64,000 bases of DNA from an uncultured Eggerthellaceae bacterium (GCA_934630905.1 CAKTXN010000003.1:5268-69267); one strand, 5' to 3'. Positions 44,729-55,002 are shown, numbered from the stretch's first letter. Made by a program: numbers and translations. The notes: generated by a model not told the origin, from the sequence alone.

Positions 44729-46075
44729 ATGAACTCGATGCAAGCAGATACTAATGGAAAACAGCAATGGATGGTGCCTTTCGGCGCGCGTCCTTCGAAC
44801 CTCATGTGGTTTTTAGTGCTGGTTGTTGTCCTATCGGGCGTGGTGCTGGGCTGGCAGCTTTCCAGCGGCAGCATCTCAACGCCTATCATTGCCAGCGCGG
44901 GTTTGATGTTCACCATTTCTTTGGTGCTGGTTATGCGCAGCATGGCAAACCCCGATTCCGTTCGCGCACGTCAAACGGGTGATATGCTCAAGCTCTCCCG
45001 TCAAACGCTGGCGTGCTTGAAGGGCGGGCTGGATGAGAAATCGGCGCAAAAGCTGTGTTCGCTTCTCTTTCCTAATACCGATGCCGTGTCCGTTTGCATT
45101 ACCGATAAAGAATCGGTTTTGGGCTACGAAGGCTTGGGTCATTCCAGCTATAAGCCGGGCGACCCCATTTTCGCCACCACGATTGCAGCGACCGCCGAAG
45201 ACGGCGAGCCGCGTACATTGCTCAGCCACGATGAAATTGGTTTCAAGGAGCCGCTTTACGGCGTAGAGGCAGCAATTGTTATGCCGCTGCGCGTGGGTAA
45301 ACGCATTGAAGGCACGTTGACGTTCTTCTTCCATTCACCGCGCAAGATTTCGTCCACGCAAAAGACCATTGCGGAAAGCTTTGCCCAGCTTGTTTCCACG
45401 CAGCTTGCAGCAGAGGCGCTGGAAGGTCAGCAGAAACTTGCCACCAGCATGGAGCTGAAAGCTCTGCAAAGCCAGATCAACCCGCATTTTCTGTTCAACA
45501 CTATTAATACTATCGCATCGCTTGTGCGCACCGATCCCAACAAAGCGCGCGTTTTGCTGCGTGAGTTTGCGGTGTTCTACCGCCGCACGTTGGACGATTC
45601 GTCTGATTTGATTCCGCTGTCGCGCGAGGTTGAGCAGACTATGCGTTACTTCTCGTTCGAGATGGCGCGTTTCGGCGAAGACCGCGTGGGCATTGAGCTG
45701 GATATTGAACCCGAGGTAGAAGACCTGATGGTTCCGCCGTTTTTGATTCAGCCGCTGGTTGAAAATTCGGTGCAGCACGCTATGCCCGCCGAAGGTAAGC
45801 TCACGGTGACCATTGGCGCACGCCCCGATGGCGACGACAACGTGATTATCTGGGTTGCCGATAACGGCGTGGGCATGACCGAGGAAGCATGCCAGAACAT
45901 TTTGCATCCCGAAAGCGCACGCGGCATTGGCATTGCGGTGAAGAACGTGCACGACCGCATGTGCGGCTACTTCGGTCCGGGCACCCATATGGAAGTTGCC
46001 AGCGAGCTGGGGTCGGGCACCACGGTGCGCCTGGTTTTGAACCGCGCCGCGCTTGAAGAATTCCTGCCAGAATAG
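44729..46075 (+). CDS. LytS/YehU-type sensor histidine kinase
   Basis: 448 residues. Two N-terminal membrane helices (about 24-65), a GAF-like domain (about 95-225), then the His_kinase phosphoacceptor LKALQSQINPHFLFNTINTIASL with the conserved His, and an HATPase domain (QPLVENSVQHAM, VADNGVGM, GIGIAVKNVHDRM). Such kinases pair with LytTR response regulators, usually adjacent; none is next to it here. AAGGAACG upstream of the ATG. Confidence 0.9.
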   Translation: MNSMQADTNGKQQWMVPFGARPSNLMWFLVLVVVLSGVVLGWQLSSGSISTPIIASAGLMFTISLVLVMRSMANPDSVRARQTGDMLKLSRQTLACLKGGLDEKSAQKLCSLLFPNTDAVSVCITDKESVLGYEGLGHSSYKPGDPIFATTIAATAEDGEPRTLLSHDEIGFKEPLYGVEAAIVMPLRVGKRIEGTLTFFFHSPRKISSTQKTIAESFAQLVSTQLAAEALEGQQKLATSMELKALQSQINPHFLFNTINTIASLVRTDPNKARVLLREFAVFYRRTLDDSSDLIPLSREVEQTMRYFSFEMARFGEDRVGIELDIEPEVEDLMVPPFLIQPLVENSVQHAMPAEGKLTVTIGARPDGDDNVIIWVADNGVGMTEEACQNILHPESARGIGIAVKNVHDRMCGYFGPGTHMEVASELGSGTTVRLVLNRAALEEFLPE

Positions 46076-46260
46076 CTGTTGAGCTCGAATGATTCTTCCC
46101 GAAGCAACGGCATTACGCAATTGCGCCGTAAACGTTACAAATCGGTGTAAAAACCATAGTTGCAGCGGTGTTTCGGTTGCCTACGGTCATAATTGGAACT
46201 TCAATGGTAGAATTGGCAGAATGGTTTAATGCAACGGAAGCGTTCTCGAAAGGCGTTGTG

Positions 46261-46815
46261 ATGCACGAAGACATAAAAGAGGTTCTGTATACCGAAGAGC
46301 AAATTCAGCAGCGAATCAGAGAAATTGGCGCTGCTTTGACCGAAGAGTACGCTCCGCTGGCTGCTCGCGGCGAAAAGATTGTGCTGCTTTCGGTTTTGCG
46401 TGGCGCTGCGATTTTCATGTGCGACTTGGCGCGCGAGATAAAACTGCCGCTTGAAATGGACTTTATGGCTGTTTCTTCCTATGGCAACGGCGTGAAAAGC
46501 TCGGGCGTGGTAAGCATTATCAAAGACGTTTCTACCGACTTGAACGGCAAGCACGTAATTATTGCCGAGGATATTTTGGACTCGGGTCTGACGCTTTCCT
46601 ATCTGCTGAAAAACTTGAGCTCGCGTAATCCTGCATCGCTTTCCGTGGTTACGTTCCTGCGCAAGAAGGTAGAGCCGCAAGCTGATATTGAGTGCAAGCA
46701 TGTGGGCTTCACCTGCAAAAACGAGTTCATTGTGGGCTACGGCCTTGACTATGCCGAGCGTTATCGCAATTTGCCGTACGTAGGCATCTTGAAGCCCGAG
46801 GTGTACTCTGCATAA
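46261..46815 (+). CDS. hpt: Hypoxanthine phosphoribosyltransferase
   Basis: 184 residues. PRPP-binding motif VIIAEDILDSGLTLSYLL, plus LLSVLRGAAIFMCDLAR and FIVGYGLDYAERYRNLPYVGIL. Salvages hypoxanthine/guanine. ATG at 46261 with AAAGG upstream; an earlier in-frame extension to 46168 is less likely. The order hpt-ftsH is conserved in many bacteria; tilS, usual upstream partner, is replaced here by the kinase gene. Confidence 0.93.
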   Translation: MHEDIKEVLYTEEQIQQRIREIGAALTEEYAPLAARGEKIVLLSVLRGAAIFMCDLAREIKLPLEMDFMAVSSYGNGVKSSGVVSIIKDVSTDLNGKHVIIAEDILDSGLTLSYLLKNLSSRNPASLSVVTFLRKKVEPQADIECKHVGFTCKNEFIVGYGLDYAERYRNLPYVGILKPEVYSA

Positions 46816-46992
46816 GTTTTGGTTTGCTTCGACGCACCCGCAAGAGGCGCTGGCGATTTTGCCGGTTTGATTGTTGGATTGCGCGGAAGCGAATATGCAA
46901 TAACGGGAGGCCCTCCGAAACGCTGGCGAAGAAGCAGGTCAAAGGCGCGAACGACAGAAAGTGCCACCCAAAACGAATAAGAAAGTTGTAGC

Positions 46993-49446
46993 ATGTCTAA
47001 TCAGAAGAAAAACGAAAATCCGCGCGTAAACTTCTTCCTTGTGCTTATCCTTTGCTTCGCCTTCTTCTTTTTGGCGCAGCAGCTGTTTATGAATAAGGAC
47101 TCGGAAACGGTCGATACGCTTATCACCTCGGATTTTGTGCAGGCGGTCAACGAAGATCGCGTGGTTTCGGTGGTGTACAACGCGGGCGAGTATTCCGTGT
47201 CCGGCAAGTATTACGTTGCCAGCACGGCGGGAAGCGAAGGCGCCGATGCCTTCAACAAGGGCTTTGAGGCGCTGAATTCCGCAGCGGGCGCGGGCGCAAC
47301 TGACATTGTGGCGACCGAGGGCGTTGACGAAGCGAACTTGGGAACGTTGCATTCGTACACGTCTACCTATATTGGGCAAGACTCTCTGATGGAGCTTTTG
47401 AGCGAGCATCCGAATATCACGTATGAAGTAAAGCTTCCGTCGGCTTGGCTTGAGACGCTGGGCAGCATTCTGCCTATTCTGCTGCTGGCGGGCTTGATGA
47501 TTTTCTTCTTCGTTCAGATGAATCGTTCCACAAATTCCCAGATGAACTTCGGTAAGACGAAGGCGCGCAAGGCGCAGGAAGAGCGCCCCGATGTGACGTT
47601 TGACGATGTTGCCGGCGTAGATGAAGCCGTGGAGGAAATGCGCGAGATCAAGGATTTCTTAGCTAATCCCAACAAATATAAGGCCATGGGCGCAAAGATT
47701 CCGCGCGGCTGCCTTTTGGTGGGCCCTCCGGGTACCGGTAAAACGTTGCTCGCGCGTGCCGTTGCGGGTGAAGCGGGCGTGCCGTTCTTCAGCATTTCGG
47801 GTTCGGACTTTGTGGAAATGTTCGTGGGCGTGGGTGCTTCCCGTGTGCGCGACCTGTTCAACCAGGCCAAAGAGGCAAGTCCAGCCATTATCTTCATCGA
47901 CGAAATTGATGCCGTTGGTCGTCAGCGTGGTGCCGGTGTGGGTGGCGGCCACGATGAACGCGAGCAAACGCTGAATCAGCTGCTTGTTGAGATGGACGGC
48001 TTTGACAAGAACGACGCCGTGGTGCTTATTGCTGCTACGAACCGCGTGGATATTTTGGATCCCGCGTTGCTGCGCCCGGGCCGTTTTGACCGCCAGATTG
48101 TGGTGGACGCGCCTGACGTAAAGGGCCGCAAGCGCATTCTGGAAGTGCACGCCAAGAATAAACCGCTGGGTTCGGACGTGAATCTGGAGCGCGTGGCTTC
48201 GCTCACACCGGGCTTTACGGGCGCCGACCTTGCGAACCTCATGAACGAAAGCGCGCTGTTGGCGGCTCGTCGCAATAAGAAAATTATCACGCAGGCCGAG
48301 GTCTCCGAGTCCATGGAGCGCGTTATGGCTGGTCCCGAGCGCAAGGGCTTTGTTATGGATGAGCATACGAAGAAGACTATCGCGTACCACGAAAGCGGCC
48401 ATGCGCTGGTTGGCCACCTGCTTGAGCATGCGGACCCCGTCCACAAGATTTCGATTATCTCGCGCGGCCGTGCGTTGGGCTACACGCTGTCCATTCCGCA
48501 GGAAGATAAGGTGCTGAACACGCTGGGAGAGATGCTTGACCAGCTGGCGGTGTTTATGGGCGGCCGCGTTGCGGAAGAGATTTTCTGCGACGACATTACC
48601 ACGGGTGCCAGCAACGACCTGGAGCGCGCCACCAAGATTGCGCGTTCGATTGTGACGCAGTACGGCATGAGCGCCCAGCTGGGAACCCAGGTCTTTGGCC
48701 AGCCGAACCATGAAGTGTTCTTGGGTCGCGATTACGGCAACACGCAGGATTACTCCGATGAGACAGCGCGTCGTATTGACGCGGAAGTAGCGCGCCTGAT
48801 GAAAGAAGCTCACGACCGTGCTCATGAAGTGCTTATTGCCAACGAGCAGCAAATGCACACCATGGCGGCTGTGCTTCTTGAGCGCGAGACCGTGGAAGGC
48901 GAGGCATGCGATGCTTTGCTGAACAACACGTGGGACGATTATCTGGTGCACGAGGTTGACCTGATTGCCCAGCGCGAGAAGGAAGAAGCCGAAGCGCGCA
49001 CGCATGACGATGAGATTCTGGAGCGCATGCATGCTCAGCAGCAGGCCGAGGCCGCGCAGCATGAGCACGATGGTAAGGGCGGTTCTGGTCCGCACCTTCC
49101 CGAGCCGTTCTTCGGACATGTTGATCCGTTCAAGCTGGAACGTCCGCAGGAGCAGGAAGTTTCCCGGGAAACGTTGCCGCGCGCAGATCAGCAGGGTTCG
49201 GCGTCGCAGGCACAGGGTGCTCACGTGGCGGGTGCCGGTGCTGCTGGTGCTGCAGCTGCTGACGCTGCGCACGAGAAGCCGCAGGAATGCCGCGGCCCAT
49301 ACCAGTGCGCGCCGCAAGTTCAGGGCGAGCCCGCTGTTTCGGGTGAAGCCGCTGGTGCTTCCGTGAGTGTGCCGGCTGGTGTTCAGAGCGGCGCGGCAGA
49401 TGCTTCTCAGACGAACGAAAACCCTACGTCTGAACAGGAAAAATAA
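46993..49446 (+). CDS. ftsH: Membrane ATP-dependent protease FtsH
   Basis: 817 residues. Two membrane helices (about 12-30 and 155-175), AAA module with GPPGTGKT near 243 and second region of homology, zinc protease site HESGH near 466. The C-terminal tail (about 650-817) is long, with a His/Glu-rich part and an Ala-rich end, not part of the conserved enzyme. Degrades misfolded and regulatory membrane proteins. Confidence 0.95.
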   Translation: MSNQKKNENPRVNFFLVLILCFAFFFLAQQLFMNKDSETVDTLITSDFVQAVNEDRVVSVVYNAGEYSVSGKYYVASTAGSEGADAFNKGFEALNSAAGAGATDIVATEGVDEANLGTLHSYTSTYIGQDSLMELLSEHPNITYEVKLPSAWLETLGSILPILLLAGLMIFFFVQMNRSTNSQMNFGKTKARKAQEERPDVTFDDVAGVDEAVEEMREIKDFLANPNKYKAMGAKIPRGCLLVGPPGTGKTLLARAVAGEAGVPFFSISGSDFVEMFVGVGASRVRDLFNQAKEASPAIIFIDEIDAVGRQRGAGVGGGHDEREQTLNQLLVEMDGFDKNDAVVLIAATNRVDILDPALLRPGRFDRQIVVDAPDVKGRKRILEVHAKNKPLGSDVNLERVASLTPGFTGADLANLMNESALLAARRNKKIITQAEVSESMERVMAGPERKGFVMDEHTKKTIAYHESGHALVGHLLEHADPVHKISIISRGRALGYTLSIPQEDKVLNTLGEMLDQLAVFMGGRVAEEIFCDDITTGASNDLERATKIARSIVTQYGMSAQLGTQVFGQPNHEVFLGRDYGNTQDYSDETARRIDAEVARLMKEAHDRAHEVLIANEQQMHTMAAVLLERETVEGEACDALLNNTWDDYLVHEVDLIAQREKEEAEARTHDDEILERMHAQQQAEAAQHEHDGKGGSGPHLPEPFFGHVDPFKLERPQEQEVSRETLPRADQQGSASQAQGAHVAGAGAAGAAAADAAHEKPQECRGPYQCAPQVQGEPAVSGEAAGASVSVPAGVQSGAADASQTNENPTSEQEK

Positions 49447-49463
49447 GAAAGGAAACCTTCTTC

Positions 49464-50780
49464 ATGCAGTGGAAATGCGGTTCCTATTCCTTCGACACCA
49501 AGATGCCCATTATTATGGGCATCTTAAACCTTACGCCCGATTCTTTCTCGGACGGTGGCTTGTATAACGAGACGCAAGTGGCGCTTGCCCATGCGCGCGA
49601 AATGATTGAGCAAGGCGCTCACATGGTTGACGTGGGCGGCGAGTCTACGCGTCCGGGTTCTGCCCCCGTGACCGAAGAAGAAGAGCTCGCGCGTGTTATT
49701 GATGTAGTGCGTACGTTGTCTGAACAGGGAATTTGCGTGAGCATTGATACGCGTCATGCATCGGTTGCGCAGGCGTGCGTTGAAGCGGGCGCAAGCATTA
49801 TCAACGATATTTCGGGTTTTCGCGACCCTGCGATGATCCAGGTTGCCGCAAACTGCGATGCAGGTTTGGTCGTCATGCACATGAAGGGCGACGAGCCGGC
49901 GACTATGCAGCAATGTGCGGTGTACGATGATGTTGTTGCGGAAGTGCGCGATTACCTGCGCGATCAGGCGCGCATGCTTGAAGAAGCGGGCGTTGATCAC
50001 GATCGCATTTGCATTGATCCGGGTCCTGGCTTTGGCAAGACCGCCCAGCAAACGCTTGACCTGGTGCGTAACTTCCAGGAGTTCGTCCACTTGGGATACC
50101 CTGTGATGGCGGCCGTTTCGCGTAAGAGCTACATTGGCGCGAAATATCAGATCGAAGAAGCGTCTCAGCGTGATATTGCCAGTGCTGCCGAAGCGCTTTT
50201 GGCCTGCGAGCAGGGCGCGCATGTCTTCCGCGTTCATAACGTGGGTGTTCATGTGGAGGCGCTGAAGGATTTGCGTCCGTATGCGCTGATTGCGCTGGGC
50301 TGCAACGTGGCGCTTGTTGCCGAACCTGGTGAAGAGCGTGAAGCAAAGATTGCCCAGCTCAACATGGCGATTGGTGATTTGTGCGCGCTTCCCGATACCC
50401 AGATTATCGATGTCTCCAGCTTCTACGAGAGCGAGCCGGCGTATTACGAGGACCAGGATGTTTTCGTGAACGCCGTGGTGTTGCTGCGTACGGGCATTCC
50501 GCCCAAGGAACTGCTGGATTATCTGCACGTTATTGAGAACAAGCTGGGGCGCGTGCGTACGATTGCGAATGGCCCACGTACGTGTGACCTGGATATTCTT
50601 GATTATCAGATGTATGTGTGCGATACCGATATCCTGACGCTGCCGCATCCGCGCATTGCTGAGCGTGATTTCGTGGTGAAGCCGCTTTTGGAGATTTTGC
50701 CCGGCCATATCCTGGCCGACGGCTCTGCGGTGGATACCGTGTCCGAAGAGCAGCGCATTGGTCGTTCGTTCAAGCTGTAA
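49464..50780 (+). CDS. Fused dihydropteroate synthase / HPPK
   Basis: 438 residues. 1-265 is dihydropteroate synthase (FolP): IIMGILNLTPDSFSDGG, DVGGESTRPGS, IDPGPGFGKT, AAVSRKSYIG. From about 269 it continues as 6-hydroxymethyl-dihydropterin pyrophosphokinase (FolK): LIALGCNVA, SSFYESEPAYYEDQDVFVNAVVLL, GPRTCDLDILDY, PHPRIAERDFV. The fused order FolP-FolK does two consecutive folate steps in reverse order of domains. FolB, often between them, is absent. The typical LGSN is LGCN here. Confidence 0.93.
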   Translation: MQWKCGSYSFDTKMPIIMGILNLTPDSFSDGGLYNETQVALAHAREMIEQGAHMVDVGGESTRPGSAPVTEEEELARVIDVVRTLSEQGICVSIDTRHASVAQACVEAGASIINDISGFRDPAMIQVAANCDAGLVVMHMKGDEPATMQQCAVYDDVVAEVRDYLRDQARMLEEAGVDHDRICIDPGPGFGKTAQQTLDLVRNFQEFVHLGYPVMAAVSRKSYIGAKYQIEEASQRDIASAAEALLACEQGAHVFRVHNVGVHVEALKDLRPYALIALGCNVALVAEPGEEREAKIAQLNMAIGDLCALPDTQIIDVSSFYESEPAYYEDQDVFVNAVVLLRTGIPPKELLDYLHVIENKLGRVRTIANGPRTCDLDILDYQMYVCDTDILTLPHPRIAERDFVVKPLLEILPGHILADGSAVDTVSEEQRIGRSFKL

Positions 50781-50822
50781 GCGCTCGGGATTTCGTGGAG
50801 GGTTAAAGGTAGAAGGCGCAGC

Positions 50823-51605
50823 ATGGAATTCTATCGTGAGATAAGCTCGACGAACGATGTGGTGAAAGCTGCTCTGAAGCAAGGTTGTGAACAGGGATTT
50901 TGTGCTGCATCGCTGAAACAGACGGCAGGATACGGTCGTCAGGGGCGCTCGTGGTCAAGCCCTTTGGGTGGCTTATACTTCTCGGTGGCGCTTCGTCCGC
51001 AGGCGGATTTGGAGAAAATTCCCACGCTTGCGCTTCTGGCAGCGTTGGCTATTCGTCAGGGTATTGTCCGGCTGGATTTAGTGCGCAAGGGTGACGATCT
51101 GCTTATCAAGTGGCCCAACGACGTGGTTTTAGCGCAGCCTGATGGGACGTTTCGCAAGGTGTGCGGCATTTCGTGCGAATACTGCGAAGGCGGCGTGTGC
51201 GTGGGAATGGGCATTAACGTTTTGCGCCAAGCTGCTGTTCAAACGGATGGGCGCTATCTTCCTGGTTACCTGAGCGATGTTGCGGGGGCGCGCTTTCCCG
51301 AGCTTGCGGGCTTCGATGAAACAGGTGCGTTGAAAGAGTCGGGCGCGCAGCTAATAGCTCAAACCATTGTTGATATTTTAGTTGGTTTTATGCCGCAGTG
51401 GCAAGCGGAAGGTTTCGCGCCGTTCGCGGATAAATATAACAGCTGCTCCTATCTTTTCCGAAAGCGCGTTGCCGTGGCGAATATTATGGGCGACGTGCAA
51501 ACGGAAGGTGTCGTTTGTGGCATAGATGCTTTGGGGCGACTTCTTGTGGAAACGCGCCAAGGCGAAATAGTACCGGTAATTGCGGGGGAGGCCCATCTTG
51601 TCTGA
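50823..51605 (+). CDS. birA: Biotin-protein ligase, catalytic domain only
   Basis: 260 residues. Biotinoyl-AMP motif GYGRQGRSWSSP (GRGRxGRxW type, with Tyr at second place), IKWPNDVVL, and a C-terminal SH3-like domain (GIDALGRLLVETRQGEIVPVIAGEAHLV). No N-terminal helix-turn-helix, so it does not act as a repressor as in E. coli. Biotinylates carboxyl carrier proteins. Overlaps bioY by 8 bases. Confidence 0.92.
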   Translation: MEFYREISSTNDVVKAALKQGCEQGFCAASLKQTAGYGRQGRSWSSPLGGLYFSVALRPQADLEKIPTLALLAALAIRQGIVRLDLVRKGDDLLIKWPNDVVLAQPDGTFRKVCGISCEYCEGGVCVGMGINVLRQAAVQTDGRYLPGYLSDVAGARFPELAGFDETGALKESGAQLIAQTIVDILVGFMPQWQAEGFAPFADKYNSCSYLFRKRVAVANIMGDVQTEGVVCGIDALGRLLVETRQGEIVPVIAGEAHLV

Positions 51606-52182
51606 GAAAGTCAAAAACACATCGCGCGCTCAAAGCATTGTGCGTATTGCATTAACCATTGCCATTATGGCGGTTTCTGCGTGGATCTCCATTCCTATTG
51701 GCCCGGTGCCGTTCACGCTGCAGTGCTTTGCGGTGGCATTTGCGATTTGTGTTCTTCCCGCAAAGGAATGCTTGGCTTCCGTTGGCGGGTATTTGGTTTT
51801 GGGCGCATTCGGCGTTCCTGTTTTTTCGAGCATGCGCGGTGGCATTTCCATTCTTGCAGGCGTGACAGGTGGCTTTTTGTGGGGCTACTTCATTGGCGCG
51901 CTTGCGGGTCTGGCTATTTTGGCGGCCTTCAAGAAAATGGGGAAGGATCGCACGTTTGTTGCGTGCCTGTGCGCGTGCGTTGCGTACCTACTGTGTACGT
52001 ACTTCTGCGGAACCGTTCAGTTCATGGGCGTTGCGGGTGCTTCCGTTCAGGCGGCGCTGGCGGCGTGCGTGATTCCGTTTGTTGCGGTTGATGTTGCGAA
52101 GTTGGTTGCGGCCTCTTTAGTGGCGCGCGCCGTTGATCGCGCGGTGGGCATCAATCGCATTCAAGGCGTGCCGCAGAAATAA
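51598..52182 (+). CDS. bioY: Biotin transporter BioY
   Basis: 194 residues from a TTG at 51598 (GGGGGAGG upstream), inside the end of birA. About six membrane helices; family signature ISIPIGPVPFTLQCFAV and GGISILAGVTGGFLWGYFIGA. S-component of an ECF transporter for biotin. With birA it forms a biotin uptake-and-attachment pair; no biotin synthesis genes are in the window. Confidence 0.93.
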   Translation: MSEKVKNTSRAQSIVRIALTIAIMAVSAWISIPIGPVPFTLQCFAVAFAICVLPAKECLASVGGYLVLGAFGVPVFSSMRGGISILAGVTGGFLWGYFIGALAGLAILAAFKKMGKDRTFVACLCACVAYLLCTYFCGTVQFMGVAGASVQAALAACVIPFVAVDVAKLVAASLVARAVDRAVGINRIQGVPQK

Positions 52183-52203
52183 CCAGCGGACGATAGATGA
52201 TGT

Positions 52204-52241
52204 TAAGGAGCCAGGCTCTGGTGGAGCTTGGCTCCTTTTTT
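52204..52241 (+). terminator. Terminator after bioY
   Basis: AAGGAGCCA ... TGGCTCC hairpin followed by a run of Ts. Confidence 0.88.
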
Positions 52242-52312
52242 GTTTCTAGGCTCGTGAGCCTGCCCGGCGCGCGCAGCGCATCGGTCAATAAACCACCCGC
52301 TATGTGGGTGCG

Positions 52313-53602
52313 CTATCTTGGCAGGCTCTTCTCGTCGAGCAGGAAATCGAGAACGGACATGGTTAGGATTCCGCTGTCGTCATAGGTCGGCTTCACCACA
52401 TCACGCACAAGCACGATCTTGCTGAAGCTATCGGGCACCTCGCGAAGCGGGGCCTTCTCTTGGCGTTCCTTCTCCTCGTCCGGCAGGTGCAGCGCCGACT
52501 GTATGTAGTAGCGCCGTGAGCCCAGGTTCGCCACGAAGTCCACCTCGAGCTGCTTGCGCACGACCCTGCCGTCGATGCGCGCAGCCTTCTCGACGGAGCC
52601 GACATCGACCGAAAAGCCCCTTGAGCGCAGCTCGTTGTACACGATGTTCTCCATGATGTGGGTCTGCTCGACCTGTCTGAAGCCAAGCCTGGCGTTACGC
52701 AGACCGACGTCCTCGAAGTAGTACTTCTTGGGGCTGCCGATGTACGTGCGCCCCTTGACGTCGTACCGGCGGGCCTCTTCGATGAGGAAGGACTCCTCAA
52801 GATAGCCGATGTAGGTCGAGATGGTGCTCGCGGTGATCTTCGAGCCCAGAACGCTTTTGAAGGTCGCCTCGATCTTGGGAGGGTTGGTGAGCGAGCCGAT
52901 GGATGAGGCTAAAACGTCCACCAGGTCCTCGAGCTCCTGGGTCTTTGCCACCTTGTTTCTGGCCACCACGTCTTTCAGGTAGGTCTCGGAGAACAACCGT
53001 TCCAGATAGCGGGACTTCTGCTCATCGGTGCGCATGCCCAAAAGAAGCGGCATGCCGCCGAAGACGACGTACTCGGCCCATCCCTGGTACCTATCCCCCT
53101 CGAATCCCTGCATGAACTCGGAGAAGGAGAGCGGGCGTACGCGGACCTCGTCGCCCCTTCCGCGAAACTGCGTCATGACATCGGTGGACAGCAGCTTGGA
53201 GTTGCTGCCAGTCACGTAGACGTCGACGTTTCGCATGCGCAGCAGGCCGTTGAGCACGCCGTAAAGGCGTGGCGGCTCGTCTTTACGCAGCTCCCCATCG
53301 GAGATCGCGTACTGCACCTCGTCGAGCATGACGTAGTACTGCGAGGTCTTATCGGCGATCTTTGCGCGCAGATAGGCGTCAAGCGCGCCTGGGTCCCGCA
53401 GGCCCCTGTTCGCCTCCTCGTCCAGCGAGACCTCGATGATATGGTCGTCGTCGATGCCGAGCTCGCCTCTGAGGTAGCCGCCGAAAAGTTCGAACAGCAA
53501 GTACGTCTTGCCGCAGCGTCTGATTCCCGTGATTACCTTGATCATCCCGTTGTGCATCCTGTCTACCAGGCTGTCAAGGTATCTGTCCCTGCGCACTTCC
53601 AT
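52313..53602 (-). CDS. AAA ATPase with DUF4143 domain (paralog 4)
   Basis: 429 residues. Walker A GIRRCGKT at 26-33, Walker B YVMLDEVQY near 91, VTGSNSKLL, RPLSFSEFM, FGGMP. Winged-helix-like part about 225-275 and C-terminal MENIVYNELRSRGFSVDVG, LEVDFVA, YYIQ. Closest to the gene at 24749-26005 in motif wording. Its DNA is visibly GC-richer than the neighbours (many CTC, GAG, AAG, TCG codons), suggesting recent acquisition together with the Fic gene. AAGGAG precedes the ATG. Confidence 0.87.
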   Translation of the reverse strand: MEVRRDRYLDSLVDRMHNGMIKVITGIRRCGKTYLLFELFGGYLRGELGIDDDHIIEVSLDEEANRGLRDPGALDAYLRAKIADKTSQYYVMLDEVQYAISDGELRKDEPPRLYGVLNGLLRMRNVDVYVTGSNSKLLSTDVMTQFRGRGDEVRVRPLSFSEFMQGFEGDRYQGWAEYVVFGGMPLLLGMRTDEQKSRYLERLFSETYLKDVVARNKVAKTQELEDLVDVLASSIGSLTNPPKIEATFKSVLGSKITASTISTYIGYLEESFLIEEARRYDVKGRTYIGSPKKYYFEDVGLRNARLGFRQVEQTHIMENIVYNELRSRGFSVDVGSVEKAARIDGRVVRKQLEVDFVANLGSRRYYIQSALHLPDEEKERQEKAPLREVPDSFSKIVLVRDVVKPTYDDSGILTMSVLDFLLDEKSLPR

Positions 53603-53620
53603 GTCCGTCTCCTTCTTAGT

Positions 53621-53667
53621 TTCATTTAGTGATTATGTCACATGTTGCATTTTCGCTCAATGAAAAT
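53621..53667. repeat. Imperfect palindrome upstream of ATPase paralog 4
   Basis: Outer TTTCATT/AATGAAA half-sites and an inner GTGATTATGTCAC palindrome, 18 bases upstream of the start codon. It overlaps a 22-bp sequence (CACATGTTGCATTTTCGCTC plus AA) that recurs at 54819-54840. Confidence 0.6.
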
Positions 53668-53709
53668 CTTAGAGCAGCGTGGGTAGGAAAGCGTCTTCGT
53701 CGCGGTAGA

Positions 53710-54609
53710 TCACTCTGGATCGTATGAGATTCGGAAGTAGTCGAGCATCGCCTTGAACCGATCCTGCGCGGCCAGGCAGGTATCCGTAAGGAACCCTTGC
53801 TCGTAATCCCATTCCGAGAGCCCCCGGTAGTAGAAGGCCTTCATGTCGTCGGCGATGACGAACGGCACCACGCGGCTGGCGAGGCATTCTTTGAACATGA
53901 CGAGCCTGCCCACACGGCCGTTGCCGTCTTGGAAGGGGTGAATGCGCTCGAAGGCCACATGGAAACCCAGGATGCTGGCGAAGGAGTGCTTTTTTCGGGG
54001 ATCGTACTCCTTCAAAAGGGCGCTTACCTCCCGGTCGACGTCTTCGGGCTGCGTTGTCTTACGGCCTGCCACCTCGTTGGGTAGGCGCTTGTAGTCGCCG
54101 ACGGCGAACCAGTCCTTGGCCGAGTCGGTCGTGCCCGCCTTCAAGATGCGGTGCAGCTCCTTTACCATCCCCTCAGACAGGGGTTGTTGCGCATGGTCGA
54201 TGACGTAGTCGACGGCGCGGAAGTGGTTCTGGGTCTCCAGGATGTCGTCTATCCGGACGGGCCCGTTGCCGGCGCCGATCGTAGCCGTCTCGAAGATGAG
54301 CCTGGTCTGGTCAAGCGACAGCCTGCTTCCCTCGATGCGGTTGGAGTTGTAGGCGAGCTCGACCTGGATCTTGTGGTATATGCCGCCCTTGGTCCTGGAC
54401 GCTTTCTCTTCCCGAAGGCGCGAGAGCAGGGGGCTGTCCGCTTGTCTCTTCGCGTTCGAGCGGGCGGGCTTTTCCGCGTCCGCGGGTATGTTCCAGGTCT
54501 TCCCCGTGAGAAAAGCGCCGGGCACGCGGCCTTGGGCGCAATAGTTTCGCACGCTCCTCTCGGAAACGCCCCAGATTTCAGCTATCTCGGCTGCGGAAAG
54601 AAACCCCAT
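53710..54609 (-). CDS. HTH-Fic domain protein
   Basis: 299 residues. N-terminal helix-turn-helix (MGFLSAAEIAEIWGVSERSVRNYCAQGRVPGAFLTGKTW), then a Fic domain with the full active site HPFQDGNGRVGR near residue 225. An inhibitory helix of class II sits N-terminal to it (ELAYNSNRIEG; (S/T)xxxE(G/N)). Fic enzymes usually AMPylate target proteins; here the HTH suggests self-regulation. ATG at 54609 with AAGGGGGG upstream; a TTG at 54636 is also open. GC-rich like the adjacent ATPase. Confidence 0.88.
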   Translation of the reverse strand: MGFLSAAEIAEIWGVSERSVRNYCAQGRVPGAFLTGKTWNIPADAEKPARSNAKRQADSPLLSRLREEKASRTKGGIYHKIQVELAYNSNRIEGSRLSLDQTRLIFETATIGAGNGPVRIDDILETQNHFRAVDYVIDHAQQPLSEGMVKELHRILKAGTTDSAKDWFAVGDYKRLPNEVAGRKTTQPEDVDREVSALLKEYDPRKKHSFASILGFHVAFERIHPFQDGNGRVGRLVMFKECLASRVVPFVIADDMKAFYYRGLSEWDYEQGFLTDTCLAAQDRFKAMLDYFRISYDPE

Positions 54610-54627
54610 AGGGTTGTACCCCCCCCT

Positions 54628-54692
54628 TATCGGCAAAAAACATCGTGGGTTTATTATAGCAAATAGCGTTATTTATTGCCGTTATCGGCAAA
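54628..54692. promoter_or_regulatory. Putative operator of the Fic gene
   Basis: TTATCGGCAA occurs at 54628 and again near 54681, the latter joined to TTGCCG to make TTGCCGTTATCGGCAA, an inverted repeat. This lies in the promoter region of the HTH-Fic gene. The rest of 54693-55002 has the second copy of the 22-bp repeat (54819-54840) and no gene. Confidence 0.55.
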
Positions 54693-55002
54693 ATTCTTTA
54701 TTTCTACCTGTTCAGTCGGTATTCGCGGGAAAATGCTTCCAAGTCGCGTTCCCTTCCGCACATCCCTTGTGCAGCCAAAGGCGACCTACGAACAGGGGCT
54801 CGCGATTTTTGTAATATCCACATGTTGCATTTTCGCTCAACGATAAACGCGAAACCATGTGAATCGATATGAGTGCGATTGTCAATCGGGAGACGATTGT
54901 GATGCAACGGATTGGGTTGAGAGAAAAGAAGGAATCTCGCGCCAGGCAGAAAAGGAATCTGCCGCGCGAAGGTAAACATCGGGTGCTATGCGCCCGTTTG
55001 CT

